Assembly (NCBI GenBank): GCA_032620915.1 | Contig: CP136052.1 | Location: 3,418,001-3,482,000, forward strand | Origin: Oscillospiraceae bacterium NTUH-002-81 | GTDB lineage: Bacteria; Bacillota; Clostridia; Lachnospirales; Lachnospiraceae | DNA: 64,000 nt | Direction: 5' to 3' | Part shown: positions 42,836 through 51,879 of the stretch, in pieces | How the letters are laid out: every line of letters begins with the position of its first letter | Position numbering within the stretch: the first letter of the stretch is position 1 | Made by a program: the position numbers and the translations under genes | Notes under the pieces: model-generated | The model's database searches: none | What the model was told of the DNA's origin: nothing | What the model saw: the letters and a program-made list of their open reading frames with translations, nothing else

Positions 42836-43169
42836 GGGCAGCGTCCTCCTTTCCCGGTATCAGCACATAAATCCTGTTTGGTTCTCCAACGCCCTGACGC
42901 ACTCGCATGATCAGTCCGGCGGTTTCCAGTTCATTCAGAGAACGCTTGACCGTCATGGGGCTGCGGAACAGGACTGCGGCAATGGCTGTGACAGGGAAGC
43001 AGATAAACAGGATTCCGTTCTCGTCCTCCTGTCCGTTGGATAGCATAGCGTCCAACATCCGGCAGTACATGACCTTTGCGGTGCTGCTGACTGGAAATCC
43101 TGTCAACGCTCTGGGAAAGGGCATACAGGGCGGCAACGGTGTGCCTATCGTCATAAATTCAAAATTCAT
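42828..43169 (-). CDS. RepA N-terminal-like replication initiator
   Basis: The protein has 113 residues with a winged helix of the replication initiator protein A type: STAKVMYCRMLDAMLSNGQE, then FICFPVTAIAAVLFRSPMTV and KRSLNELETAGLIMRVRQG. Only the N-terminal DNA-binding part is present, as in many IMEs. It overlaps the DUF3847 start by eight bases and the small Cys protein stop. Confidence 0.75.
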   Translation of the reverse strand: MNFEFMTIGTPLPPCMPFPRALTGFPVSSTAKVMYCRMLDAMLSNGQEDENGILFICFPVTAIAAVLFRSPMTVKRSLNELETAGLIMRVRQGVGEPNRIYVLIPGKEDAALA

Positions 43170-43355
43170 TCGGTGTGTTCCTCCTTTTTCTTTGCTCTTT
43201 TGGATAAATAACGGGGGCAGTCAACCACAACCGCCCGGAAGCTCTGCTTGCACCCATGCTTGCATTTCCGGCATAATTCGTTGTAAGTGACACGCCCCCG
43301 GTCATTGAGGTAAAAAAGAAAGCTCATGCTTCCTCTTTTTGCTCATTCTCGGCAT
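43166..43355 (-). pseudogene. Small cysteine-containing IME protein, apparent one-base frameshift
   Basis: ATG 43355 (GGGAGG upstream) reads MPRMSKKRKHELSF. A run of six T (43312-43317, minus strand) then throws the frame; with five T it continues YLNDRGRVTYNELCRKCKHG, then CKQSFRAVVVDCPRYLSKRA. The second part is also open from a later ATG at 43327. The Cys-x2-Cys-x3-Cys cluster suggests zinc binding. This short protein is typical of these IMEs upstream of RepA; function unknown. Confidence 0.6.
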
Positions 43356-43762
43356 ATTGCGTTTCCTCCCGTTTTAGTGTATAGTTTCGGGGCGATTTTC
43401 GGCAAAATTACGGTCATAGAGCCGTCTAAAATCTCCAGAAGTATCAGCAATAGGGTAGACTATCCCCCTATCAGATTGTCGTGTTTCGGTATCATTTCGG
43501 TATCAGTTCGCCAGTTCTCCCCGGTGTCGTTCCTCCCCTGAATCTCACAGCGGCGTATTGCTCCCTTTGGTACGCTCGTTTCGGTCAGGGTTCCTCCATA
43601 TCCCTGCCAAAAGTCATGGCGCTACATCGCCGGGGAAGCATATCCCACACAGGCTGGTCATTCGATTGGAATAATCCATCGATGAACTACCTGTATCATA
43701 GAACATTTTTGTGCCCTGTGCCGTATGTCCACAAAGTAGGAATTAAGGGTAAAAATCAGAAA

Positions 43763-43792
43763 TTTCCACGATTGCGGAAAGTATGATATAAT
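43763..43792 (+). promoter_or_regulatory. Extended -10 promoter of the Xre gene
   Basis: TGATATAAT (43784-43792) is a perfect -10 with the TGn extension; TTTCCA about 18 bases upstream is a weak -35. The surrounding 43356-43838 stretch has no supported gene and should hold divergent promoters for the minus-strand operon and the Xre gene. Confidence 0.5.
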
Positions 43793-43838
43793 CCAGTTAA
43801 GCGGCAGTAATGAAACCGCCGGAAAGGAGCGTGCGCCC

Positions 43839-44645
43839 ATGAAAGGAGCGACAAGCATACAGGAACGCCTTTGGGAACTCCGCAAGGACAAAGGCTTAAA
43901 TCTGGAAGAATTATCAGAGCTGACGGGCATTTCCAAATCAGCTCTTGGCAGTTATGAAAAAGAGGATTATAAGGAAATCAATCATGGCAACCTTATCACG
44001 CTGGCAGACTTCTATGGGGTTTCCGTTGATTATCTGCTGTGCCGGACAGAGAACCGGGAGCAGATCAACACGCCACTAACAGAGCTGCATTTGAATGATG
44101 AGATGGTGGCACTTCTGAAAGGCGGTCGGATTAACAACCGTCTGCTCTGTGAGCTTGCCACTCATAAGGACTTTATCAAGTTTCTTGCGGACATTGAGAT
44201 TTATGTAGATGGGATTGCCACCATGCAGATTCAAAACCTCAACGCCCTTGTCGATACTGTCCGGCATGAAATCATTGAACGGTATCGCCCCGGCGAAGAC
44301 GACCCGCATTTGAAAGTGCTGCAAGCCGCCCATATCAGCGATGATGAATATTTCAGCCACATGGTTCTTGATGACCTCAATCTCATTATCCGGGATATTC
44401 GGGAAGCCCACAAAAAGGACAGCGAGAGTGCGCCCCAGACCACCGTTGCCGATGAATTGAAAGAAAATTTGGAAGCGGTTGAAAATTTCAAGGGCAGTCG
44501 GGATGAAAAGCTGGTTGTCCTTTACTGCAAGCAGCTCGGCATCAACTATAAAAATCTGTCAGACGAAGAATTTCGCTGGCTCATTCGGATTCTACAAAAA
44601 TCAAAGAAAACAGGAACTCCTATCAGTCAAAGGAAAAAACGGTAA
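43839..44645 (+). CDS. Xre-family regulator with long C-terminal domain
   Basis: The protein has 268 residues. The helix-turn-helix is near the N-terminus (QERLWELRKDKGLNLEELSE, then TGISKSALGSYEKED). The long remainder is helical, with YFSHMVLDDLNLIIRDIREA, and probably mediates dimerisation or sensing. The ribosome site GGAAAGGAG precedes the start. It is divergent from the IME's replication/mobilization operon and is its likely repressor. Confidence 0.8.
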   Translation: MKGATSIQERLWELRKDKGLNLEELSELTGISKSALGSYEKEDYKEINHGNLITLADFYGVSVDYLLCRTENREQINTPLTELHLNDEMVALLKGGRINNRLLCELATHKDFIKFLADIEIYVDGIATMQIQNLNALVDTVRHEIIERYRPGEDDPHLKVLQAAHISDDEYFSHMVLDDLNLIIRDIREAHKKDSESAPQTTVADELKENLEAVENFKGSRDEKLVVLYCKQLGINYKNLSDEEFRWLIRILQKSKKTGTPISQRKKR

Positions 44646-44650
44646 AGAAA

Positions 44651-44694
44651 AACCGCTGTTGCATGGTTGTGTTTGCTTCCATGTAGCAGCGGTT
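44651..44694 (+). terminator. Hairpin after the Xre gene
   Basis: AACCGCTGTTGCATGG (44651-44666) pairs with CCATGTAGCAGCGGTT (44679-44694), with two non-Watson-Crick positions. There is no strong T-run, so termination efficiency is uncertain. Confidence 0.45.
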
Positions 44695-44763
44695 GGTGCT
44701 ATACTTATTCAGTTAAAATTTCAAAGCGATAAAGTGGAATTTATCTTAGAAATTACAGCAATG

Positions 44764-45255
44764 TTATTTTGATAAACTTTCAAGAATTGAAATATCATGC
44801 TTATCTTTATCTCTTAATTCATAACCTGAATGGAAAACTCTTTGGCCTTTTAAGGATATACAAGGAATTGTTTTTCCTTCAAAAAAAGCACTACCAAAGT
44901 AATCTTTTTCAAACTCATACCAGCCACCCTCTAAATCAGCTTGTTTTGAAGTTCCGTCCTCACTTAAAACGAACGGGTGAATGTCTAAGTAACCAAGTTC
45001 ATCACTATATAACTCTATTCTAACCGGTTTCCAGTCTGTATCAATTTTATAGCCCAGATTCAAAAGCACATTTAACAATTTTTCCGTATGTTGAGCATCA
45101 AAATTTATATCTATATCTCTATGAATTCTTGTTTGTTTACCAGCTAAAATATCTACACCCCATCCGCCATCCAACCAGTATGTAATTCCAGTATTTTCGA
45201 ATAATTCTATTACTTTCATTAAATCTTCTTTTGTTGTTATTTCTTTTCTACCCAT
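44764..45255 (-). CDS. lnu: Lincosamide nucleotidyltransferase (Lnu type)
   Basis: The protein has 163 residues and starts at ATG 45255 after AAAGGAG. The nucleotidyltransferase motif TYWLDGGWGVDILAGKQTRI and the acidic pair in HRDIDINFDAQHTEKLL match Lnu(A)-like enzymes. YLDIHPFVLSEDG and PCISLKGQRVFHSGYEL follow as in that family. It adenylates lincomycin and clindamycin. The exact lnu class cannot be fixed without alignment. It lies beside an IS91-type element that could have carried it, and about 3 kb from an ABC-F gene with overlapping resistance range. Confidence 0.85.
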   Translation of the reverse strand: MGRKEITTKEDLMKVIELFENTGITYWLDGGWGVDILAGKQTRIHRDIDINFDAQHTEKLLNVLLNLGYKIDTDWKPVRIELYSDELGYLDIHPFVLSEDGTSKQADLEGGWYEFEKDYFGSAFFEGKTIPCISLKGQRVFHSGYELRDKDKHDISILESLSK

Positions 45256-45544
45256 ACAAAGTCTCCTTTACAACTTCTAATTGAACAAAATCGCTGCGCG
45301 ATGGCCTGCCAAGGCTATGGCGCAGTTTTTCTTTACACTTTAATAAAAAGCAGTGGAAACCAAGTCCTACAAGTAGTATTGTTAAGTCACCACAACCAAC
45401 AATCAAACAGGATCGACATCCCCACTGCCTATGATAAGAATACCATTGAGCTGCCTTTCTGGCAAGCAGTTTTATTATGCTAATGCTCCTCCATGTAAGC
45501 AGTGTTTATACATTTACGATTTACTTTACATGGAGGATTTTATT

Positions 45545-46388
45545 ATGTACGAAGAAATTTTTAATCAGATTAGATCTGCTGCGAATAAACGGAATCTCAA
45601 GGATTCCACAATTCATGCATACTGTACCAGTGTTGCTCATTTTTTGAACCACACAGCCAAGGATATAGATGCATTAACAACTGACGATGTTGATACATTC
45701 CTAACTGAAAAGAAACTTTCCGGGATTTCACCAGAAACATACAATCACTACCATTCAGGAATCCGCTTCTTTTACAAAAAAGTATTGAAGATGAATTGGG
45801 ATGATGATGACATACCTCGTATGAAAAGGGACAGAAAGTTACCAGCGGTGCTTACAAAAGCAGAAATATCAGCTATTCTTGATGCTACACCAAATCTGAA
45901 GCATAAAGCTATGATCGCTACTATGTATTCAGGTGGACTTCGTGTTTCAGAAGTCACACACCTTCATTATGATGATATTTCACGCACGAACAAAACCATA
46001 CACATCCGCGATGGAAAAAGCCGATCTGACCGTTATACTTTGCTTGCAGACCGGACGCTTGAAATATTGACAGAATACTGGTTTCAATGTGGCAGGCCAA
46101 GAGGGATTCTGTTCCCAAGTTCATGGACAGGGGATTATCTTACAAAAGATAGTGTCATTCAATTTTTTTCGTGAAAGCGCCGAAAGAGCAGGCATTCAAA
46201 AACACGTCTCCACACATTGTTTGCGTCATAGTTTTGCAAGTCATCTGTTTGAGTCAGGCTGCGATATAAAATATATTCAGGCTCTTTTGGGACATCGTGA
46301 TCCAAAATCAACAGAGATTTATCTGCATGTAAGCAATAAAACTCTGCTTGGTATTAAAAGCCCATTTGATGAGATGGGTGGTGAATGA
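45545..46388 (+). pseudogene. Tyrosine recombinase, one-base frameshift
   Basis: Starts at ATG 45545 with GGAGG eight bases before. The N-terminal SAM-like domain runs to about residue 95. The catalytic domain has the first Arg in YSGGLRVSEVTHLHYDDI. The frame breaks at seven T near 46167; six T would join VIQFF to RESAERAG. HCLRHSFASHLFESG with the His-Arg pair and the final Tyr in STEIYLHVS then follow. The corrected protein is about 280 residues with all catalytic residues. It is a companion of the IS91-type transposase, whose ATG overlaps its stop. Confidence 0.8.
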
Positions 46389-47566
46389 TTATGGATAAAT
46401 CATGTACGATACAGGATGTATTTGAACGGTTCTATCCTTCCTATGAAAAGAGGAGTAACCCTCCTGCTCATCACAGAAAAACGGCTTATCACATCAGAAA
46501 CTGTAAAACAGGAGTTTTTGGTGTAAATATCAGTGTTTGTGAGGACTGCGGATGTATCAGTGTTCACAACAACTCCTGCAGAAGCAGATGCTGTCCCATG
46601 TGCCAGGAGTTTCCGAAAGAGAAATGGATTGATGCACAAAAAGAGAACGTATTGGATGCACCCTATTATCATGTAGTATTCACAGTTCCTGAGGAATTGA
46701 ATTCCATTATTTACAGCAACCAGAAGCTGTTATATGATGCACTGTATCATGCTGCTTCAGCCACATTGAATGAATTGTCAAAAGATGCAAAGTATCTGGG
46801 AGCTGATATAGGGTATATCTGCATTCTTCATACCTGGGGCTCTGCAATGAATTATCATCCTCATATTCATACCATTGTTCTTGGAGGTGGGCTTGATGAT
46901 GAAAATAAATGGAAAGACACAGGTGGAAATTTTTTTCTCCCATATGGTGTCATCTCAAAAGTGTTCCGTGGAAAATATCTGGATGAGTTAAAAAGCCTGT
47001 GGAATGATTCTAAGCTTAAATTTCATGGTACAGCAGAGAAATATCAGAACAGCTATCGTTTTAAAGAACTTCTTGATAAGTGTTATGAAAAGAACTGGGT
47101 CACTTACTGTAAAGAAACTTTCAATGGTGCACAGTCGGTTATCAATTATCTTGGAAAATATACCCACAGGATAGCAATCAGTAATCATCGAATCAAATCC
47201 ATGACGGATACGACAGTTACATATGCAGTAAAAGACTATAAAAACGAAGGCCACTGGAAAGAGAAAACAATTTCAGGAGAAGAATTCATCCGTCGATTCA
47301 TGATGCATGTTCCACCCAAACGATTTGTCAGAATCCGGCACTATGGTCTGCTATCATGTAGAAACAAGAGAAAAAAGATAACTCTCTGCAGAAACCTGCT
47401 TGGATGCAAGAAATACATTTCTACATTAAAAAATCTAAATGCAGTAGAAATGATAAAGGTTTTGTATCACATTGATGTATGCAAATGTTCTTCTTGCGGA
47501 GGGAATATGGTATCACCCCGCAAAGATAAATACAGTTCTTCTTTTCATGCACATATGAGATGTTAA
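46385..47566 (+). CDS. IS91-family transposase
   Basis: The protein has 393 residues. The N-terminal zinc-binding region is CEDCGCISVHNNSCRSRCCP followed by MCQEF. The HUH motif lies in NYHPHIHTIVLGGG. The Y2-type segment with tyrosines is in VINYLGKYTHRIAISNHRI. A HVPPKRFVRIRHYGLLSCRN segment and a last zinc pair (CKCSSCGG) complete the family pattern. It is a single-strand rolling-circle transposase and looks intact. Confidence 0.88.
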   Translation: MIMDKSCTIQDVFERFYPSYEKRSNPPAHHRKTAYHIRNCKTGVFGVNISVCEDCGCISVHNNSCRSRCCPMCQEFPKEKWIDAQKENVLDAPYYHVVFTVPEELNSIIYSNQKLLYDALYHAASATLNELSKDAKYLGADIGYICILHTWGSAMNYHPHIHTIVLGGGLDDENKWKDTGGNFFLPYGVISKVFRGKYLDELKSLWNDSKLKFHGTAEKYQNSYRFKELLDKCYEKNWVTYCKETFNGAQSVINYLGKYTHRIAISNHRIKSMTDTTVTYAVKDYKNEGHWKEKTISGEEFIRRFMMHVPPKRFVRIRHYGLLSCRNKRKKITLCRNLLGCKKYISTLKNLNAVEMIKVLYHIDVCKCSSCGGNMVSPRKDKYSSSFHAHMRC

Positions 47567-47617
47567 AATCTACAATTGCATAGAATAAATGGCTTCCGCA
47601 TAGGAGGTTTGTTTGTC

Positions 47618-47710
47618 ATGCCTGAAATTGATTTCTTGAATAAAAAAACTTTTACCAAAACACCCAGTATGATAAACTTAAGGAAAAGAGCAACGATTGA
47701 ATCCCCATAG
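47618..47710 (+). CDS. Possible 30-residue peptide after the IS91 transposase
   Basis: The frame begins at ATG 47618 with AGGAGG ten bases before: MPEIDFLNKKTFTKTPSMIN, then LRKRATIESP. The good ribosome site is the only support; no family is recognised. Confidence 0.25.
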   Translation: MPEIDFLNKKTFTKTPSMINLRKRATIESP

Positions 47711-47763
47711 CTATCGGCTAAAGGGACGCGACTTTGTTCACCAAGGTAAAATCGAAATTGATG

Positions 47764-47813
47764 TAAACGAAAGGGCAGTTTTTATCAGAACTCAAGGCTG
47801 CTTTTTCGTTTAC
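47764..47813. terminator. Bidirectional terminator between IS91 and TnpV genes
   Basis: GTAAACGAAA (47764-47773) pairs with TTTCGTTTAC (47804-47813), extended inwards by a GCAG/CTGC pairing. It lies between converging genes. Confidence 0.5.
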
Positions 47814-47865
47814 ACCAACTCCGATTGTTTCCTTAACAGTTTGTAATAATCATTCTACCATACCG

Positions 47866-48243
47866 TTATGAATAAATCATCTCATGTAAAACAATTTCTT
47901 CTGCCCGGTTGTGAATGTTATTGCAACGCTGCACCCATTCCATTTGACGGGTACGCTTCAATTCCTCGGTCACGCCCTCGGCAGCTTTCATCTGCTCCAT
48001 GATGGTGTCTAACCGTTTCTGTGCCTGTTCGTTCAGGTCTGCAAGATATGTCCACAATTCCCCGGTCAGGGTCAATGTGTGTAATCTGGCTGGGCAGACT
48101 TCTCTTAAATATTCCCGGTGCATCCGTCCGTACTTTCCGATGGGGCGGTGTTCCTCCGGCAACTTCAAGTCCGGGATGTAGTAATCTCCAACAAGGATAT
48201 AATCAATTCCGTTTTCTTTTATTCTTGGTTTCAATTCGCTCAT
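47866..48243 (-). CDS. tnpV: TnpV-like transposon-encoded protein
   Basis: The protein has 125 residues: GIDYILVGDYYIPDLKLPEE, then RPIGKYGRMHREYLREVCPA, and a C-terminal NNIHNRAEEIVLHEMIYS. This matches TnpV proteins that accompany TnpX-type serine recombinases. The role is unclear. It belongs to the remnant with the truncated recombinase at 48756. Confidence 0.8.
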   Translation of the reverse strand: MSELKPRIKENGIDYILVGDYYIPDLKLPEEHRPIGKYGRMHREYLREVCPARLHTLTLTGELWTYLADLNEQAQKRLDTIMEQMKAAEGVTEELKRTRQMEWVQRCNNIHNRAEEIVLHEMIYS

Positions 48244-48475
48244 GTTCCTTACCTCCTGTGGAAGCAGGCTCGTCTGGTACTAACTCAATCACATCGGTAA
48301 TCTCACAATTCAGCGTTTCGCAGATACGGGCTAATGTATCCATGCTGATGTGCTTTCCCTCTTTGCTCATGTTGGCAATCATATTTGTTGTCATACCAGC
48401 GGCAAGCCTTAAATCCTCTTTTCTCATATCACGCTCTAACAGTGTGTGCCAGAGTGGTTTATAGCTGATGTGCAT
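48203..48475 (-). CDS. Small Xre/YozG-type regulator
   Basis: The protein has 90 residues, from ATG 48475: MHISYKPLWHTLLERDMRKE, then DLRLAAGMTTNMIANMSKEG and MDTLARICETLNCEITDVIE. This is a compact helix-turn-helix of the YozG/HTH_26 kind. It overlaps the TnpV start by 41 bp and is co-transcribed with it. Confidence 0.8.
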   Translation of the reverse strand: MHISYKPLWHTLLERDMRKEDLRLAAGMTTNMIANMSKEGKHISMDTLARICETLNCEITDVIELVPDEPASTGGKEHERIETKNKRKRN

Positions 48476-48705
48476 ATTGTTTTCCTGCCTTTCTATCCAT
48501 ACCACCGGAGCGGCTGCCCCGGCAGGAACTTTTCTCTTATTATAGCACCAATCTTGTGAAATCACAATTTATTCTTGTAGCCTGCCGCTGATACCGTCTG
48601 GATTGGCTTTTCCTTTCTTTTTGTTCCCTTTAATTAGCCATGAACTGCTTCATGCCCTGGGACTTTGCTGATGTGTGATAAAGAAGTAGTAGAAGTGTAA
48701 AAAAT

Positions 48706-48747
48706 TTTGCCGTTCCTATCCGGCGTTTGCGCATTGCGCCGGATAGG
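48706..48747 (-). terminator. Terminator after the truncated recombinase
   Basis: On the minus strand CCTATCCGGCG and CGCCGGATAGG form a perfect 11-bp stem (48715-48747), followed after a few bases by AAAATTTTTT. Confidence 0.7.
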
Positions 48748-48755
48748 TCGGGCGG

Positions 48756-49980
48756 TCATTCGGGCAGGTCTACCTTGCCAACGAAAGAGTAATAAATATC
48801 AATGTCCTGTCTGCGTGTGCCGTTCTCGTCATAGCTGCACTCATGCACAACGATTTTCTCCACAAACTCACGCAAAAGGGTAGGGGTAAGTTCTTCAAAG
48901 CTGGTGTACTTGCGGACAACATTCATAAACTTTTCTGCGTTTACCGTGGCTTCCTGCGCTTTGGAAAGCTCTGCCCGGATAGCGGCGGCTCTCTCTTTCA
49001 GTTCTTTCTGCTCGGCTTCATAGTCTGCCGACAGCTCCGTGAAACGCTCGTCTGAAATGCGCCCGGTCACGCTGTCCTCATACAGCCGCTTGAAGATAGC
49101 GGATAACTCGCTGATACGCTTCTCGGCGGCTTCCAGCTCCTTTTTCCTTGCGGCGTTCCTGCGCTTGCCCCCGTCCTCGTTCTGCTCGATCAGCAGCTTC
49201 ATAAACCGGGCTTCGTGCTTCGCTGCATAGCTGGTGACTTTCCGCAGATTGTCGGTCACTCCGGCGGTCAACAGGTCGGTGCGGATAAAGTGCGCCGTAC
49301 AGTCACGGGTACGCTTCTTGTAGCTCCCGCAGATATAACAATCCTGCTTGCGGGTGGCGTTCTGGTAACGCTGCTGGTAAAGGACGCTGCCGCAGTCGGC
49401 ACAAAAGAGTATGCCGGAGAATAAGCCCACTTCATCATAGCGGTTCGGGCGTTTGCGCTGCTTGCGTAACTCCTGCACACGCTCCCACATCTGGGTGTCA
49501 ATGATAGGCTCATGGTGGTTCTCGAAAATCGCCTGTTTCTCAATGGGGTTCTCTACGCTGTGCTTGGTCTTGTAGGACGGCTTCTCCGTCTTGAAGTTTA
49601 CCAGACAGCCCGTGTACTCCCTGTTTTCAAGGATATGTACCACGGTATTGGTCGCCCACTTGCACTCATAGCCGGGGTGGTAGCGGCGGGTGCTTCCCGT
49701 CCGACGGTATTCCAGCGTTCCCGGCGTGGGGATCTCCTGCTCTGTGAGCATACGGGCTATCTTGGTCGGCCCGTTCCCGGCAAGGCACAAGCTGTAAATC
49801 TGCCGCACAACAGGGGCGGCTTCCCCGTCAATGATAAAATTTTCGTCCTCGTCCATAAAGTAGCCGTATACGGGTTTGCTCGTGACGGGCTTCCCGCTCA
49901 TACCCTTAGACCGTTTTACTGCTTTGATTTTCTTGCTCGTATCTCTCACCAGCCATTCGTTGAACATACGCTGTTCGGGA
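48756..49980 (-). pseudogene. Serine recombinase lacking its catalytic N-terminal domain
   Basis: From about 49975 the protein reads FNEWLVRDTSKKIKAVKRSK, which normally follows the resolvase domain. It continues through the recombinase domain (YGYFMDEDENFIIDGEAAP, then NREYTGCLVNFKT), zinc ribbon (GILFCADCGSVLYQ ... CYICGSYKKR) and coiled coil to a normal end. The first 140 or so residues with the catalytic serine are absent. The open frame extends to 50132, but that part is unrelated sequence from the ICE-2 side. The break marks a deletion joining this element to ICE-2. Confidence 0.8.
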
Positions 49981-50105
49981 AGGCGAAACGTAAACAGCAA
50001 AAAAATCCAGTATTCATGCGTGTTTGCGGCGAGATGGCTCTCGTTTGGATAGCTCTCTTTCGGACGGACGGGAGGCTGAAAATCACAATCACACATCTGT
50101 TTTCT

Positions 50106-50142
50106 GGGAGAATGACGGTCACAGGCGTTCATTCTCCCTTTT
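50106..50142 (+). terminator. Hairpin upstream of parB
   Basis: GGGAGAATGA (50106-50115) pairs with TCATTCTCCC (50129-50138), followed by TTTTGCG. It is probably the end of a lost upstream gene's transcript or a leader structure. Confidence 0.45.
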
Positions 50143-50177
50143 GCGTTTCCTGCCGCATTTTACAGGAGGAAACGAAC

Positions 50178-51116
50178 ATGGAAGAAGCAAAAGCCCCGGT
50201 GAGGCGGGGCGCAAAATCAGCGAAGGAGGCTGCGCCGCTTCCGCAGGAAGAACGGATCGTGAAGCTGCCCCTGACGGCGCTGCACGACTTCCCCAATCAC
50301 CCCTTCAAGGTGCGGGACGACGAGGCCATGCTGGAAACGGCGGAGAGCATCCGGCAGTACGGCGTACTCGTCCCTGCCATCGTCCGCCCCCGCAAGGACG
50401 GCGGATATGAGATCGTGGCGGGACACCGCCGCAAGCATGGCAGCGAGCTGGCGGGGCTTCAAAATCTGCCCTGCATCGTCCGTGAGATGGACGACGACAC
50501 CGCCACCATCCTCATGGTGGACAGCAACATCCAGCGGGAGAATATCCTGCCCTCTGAACGGGCGCAGGCGTATAAAATGAAGCTGGAGGCTATCCGCCGC
50601 AAGGCTGGCAGACCGGCAAAAACAGAGGAAAAGGCGGATGAAAATAATTCGCCGCAAGTTGCGGCGAATTTCCGGGCAGATGACACAGTTGCAAAAGATG
50701 CCGGTATCAGTGGCGACACCGTGCGCCGCTACATCCGCCTGACAGAACTTTCCCCGGAGCTTCAGCAGATGGTGGACGAGAAAAAGATCGGCATGACCCC
50801 TGCCGTGGAAATCTCCTACCTCAAGCCGGAGGAACAGCAGATGCTACTCACCGCCATCGATAGCGAGCAGGCCACGCCCTCGCTCTCACAGGCGCAGCGG
50901 ATGAAGAAGCTCTCCCGCGAGGGAAAGCTCAACGACGATTCCATGCTGGACATCATGATGGAGCAGAAAAAGCCGGAGGGGTATAACGTCGTCCTCTCGG
51001 CGGACAAGCTCCGCAAATACTTCCCGCGCTCCTATACGCCCCAGCGGATGGAGGAAACCATCCTCAAGCTGCTGGACGCATGGCTGCGCAAGCGCCAGCG
51101 GGAGCAGAGCAGATAA
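50178..51116 (+). CDS. parB: ParB/Spo0J-family partition protein of ICE-2
   Basis: The protein has 312 residues and starts at ATG 50178 after GGAGG. The CTP-binding ParB domain shows LTALHDFPNHPFKVRDDEAM, then GGYEIVAGHRRKHGSELAGL (the GxRR-type motif) and NIQRENILPSERAQAYKMKL. A helix-turn-helix follows (VAKDAGISGDTVRRYIRLTE). It probably stabilises the excised circular form by binding a centromere site. The ParA ATPase that normally precedes it is absent. Confidence 0.9.
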   Translation: MEEAKAPVRRGAKSAKEAAPLPQEERIVKLPLTALHDFPNHPFKVRDDEAMLETAESIRQYGVLVPAIVRPRKDGGYEIVAGHRRKHGSELAGLQNLPCIVREMDDDTATILMVDSNIQRENILPSERAQAYKMKLEAIRRKAGRPAKTEEKADENNSPQVAANFRADDTVAKDAGISGDTVRRYIRLTELSPELQQMVDEKKIGMTPAVEISYLKPEEQQMLLTAIDSEQATPSLSQAQRMKKLSREGKLNDDSMLDIMMEQKKPEGYNVVLSADKLRKYFPRSYTPQRMEETILKLLDAWLRKRQREQSR

Positions 51117-51199
51117 CCGAATACACCATGACACGACCGGGCAGAGAGCTTTCTTTGCCCGGTTTTGTCATATCCAAAGGACCGAACAGGAGGCAAACC

Positions 51200-51874
51200 A
51201 TGTATATCAATACCTTCAAATACAATCCGGAGGACGTTGCCTGCGTCCTCTGCGCCGAATACGTTAAAAAGCTGGGATGCACGGCGCTGTCCTGCCCCTG
51301 CCTTGCCGAGCGCATGGAGGCAGGGGTCGTGGGCTACGCGGAGGCCGTGGCGGAACTGTTCCCGCTGCACCCCCGCCTGACGCCGCGCATCCTCCGTCTT
51401 GTCGCCGGCTTCCCCGGCTCGCTGTGGCAGGACGAACAGCACAAGCGCCGCTTCACCTCTCTCCGCACCCTGCTGGGCTACCGGAAAAAGCGGGATACGC
51501 CGGTATTCCTTGGCGCGCTGTACCTGCTGACCTCCAACAAGGAGATCGGGGACAGGAGCTTCAACTGCTTCACCAAGGGCGGCATCGACTTCCGCTACGC
51601 CCGCCGGCGCGGTATTTCCCAGCACGACTACACGCTGCTTATGGGGGCAAAGAGCCTCTACTGCGGCACAGACGAGGTGACGAAGGGCGACCTTGCAGAG
51701 CCGCAGATCGTCGGTGACGAAGCATTTCGGCTGCTCATCAACGCCCTGCTCATCGCGCGGTACGGCGAGGACGCCCTTCGGATCGCATCGCAGCAGGGGC
51801 AGCGGGAGTTCATAAAGCGCCGCGCGTTCCGGCGCGGCGGCTTCCTCCCTTCTGCGCCGCTGACCGGGAGGTGA
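51200..51874 (+). CDS. ICE-2 conserved protein of unknown function
   Basis: The protein has 224 residues, from ATG 51200 with AGGAGG. It begins MYINTFKYNPEDVACVLCAE, with a cysteine group (CTALSCPCLAERMEAG), and continues GSLWQDEQHKRRFTSLRTLL. This gene is regularly found between ParB and the replication protein in such ICEs. No catalytic motif is apparent; the C-terminal tail is basic. Confidence 0.65.
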   Translation: MYINTFKYNPEDVACVLCAEYVKKLGCTALSCPCLAERMEAGVVGYAEAVAELFPLHPRLTPRILRLVAGFPGSLWQDEQHKRRFTSLRTLLGYRKKRDTPVFLGALYLLTSNKEIGDRSFNCFTKGGIDFRYARRRGISQHDYTLLMGAKSLYCGTDEVTKGDLAEPQIVGDEAFRLLINALLIARYGEDALRIASQQGQREFIKRRAFRRGGFLPSAPLTGR

Positions 51875-51879
51875 GGACG

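Larger units (their letters stand above)
33577..44700 (-). mobile_element. Integrative mobilizable element with TnpX-type recombinase, VapE/primase, MobQ relaxase and ABC-F cargo
   Basis: The left boundary (33576/33577) is where maff2 stops. The right boundary is uncertain: I place it after the Xre regulator gene and its hairpin. Gene order on the minus strand is Zn protein, RepA-like, DUF3847, [oriT candidate], ABC-F, kinase, MobQ relaxase, primase, VapE, TnpW, TnpX. The element has mobilization genes but no mating channel, so it would need an ICE such as its neighbours to move. Confidence 0.65.
45300..47765 (+). mobile_element. IS91-type element with accessory tyrosine recombinase
   Basis: It consists of a tyrosine recombinase gene followed, with overlapping stop and start, by an IS91-family transposase gene. 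These elements move by rolling-circle replication and can take neighbouring DNA with them. The ends are not resolved; GC-rich short hairpins near 45295-45345 and 47710-47745 are candidates for ori and ter ends. Confidence 0.6.
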
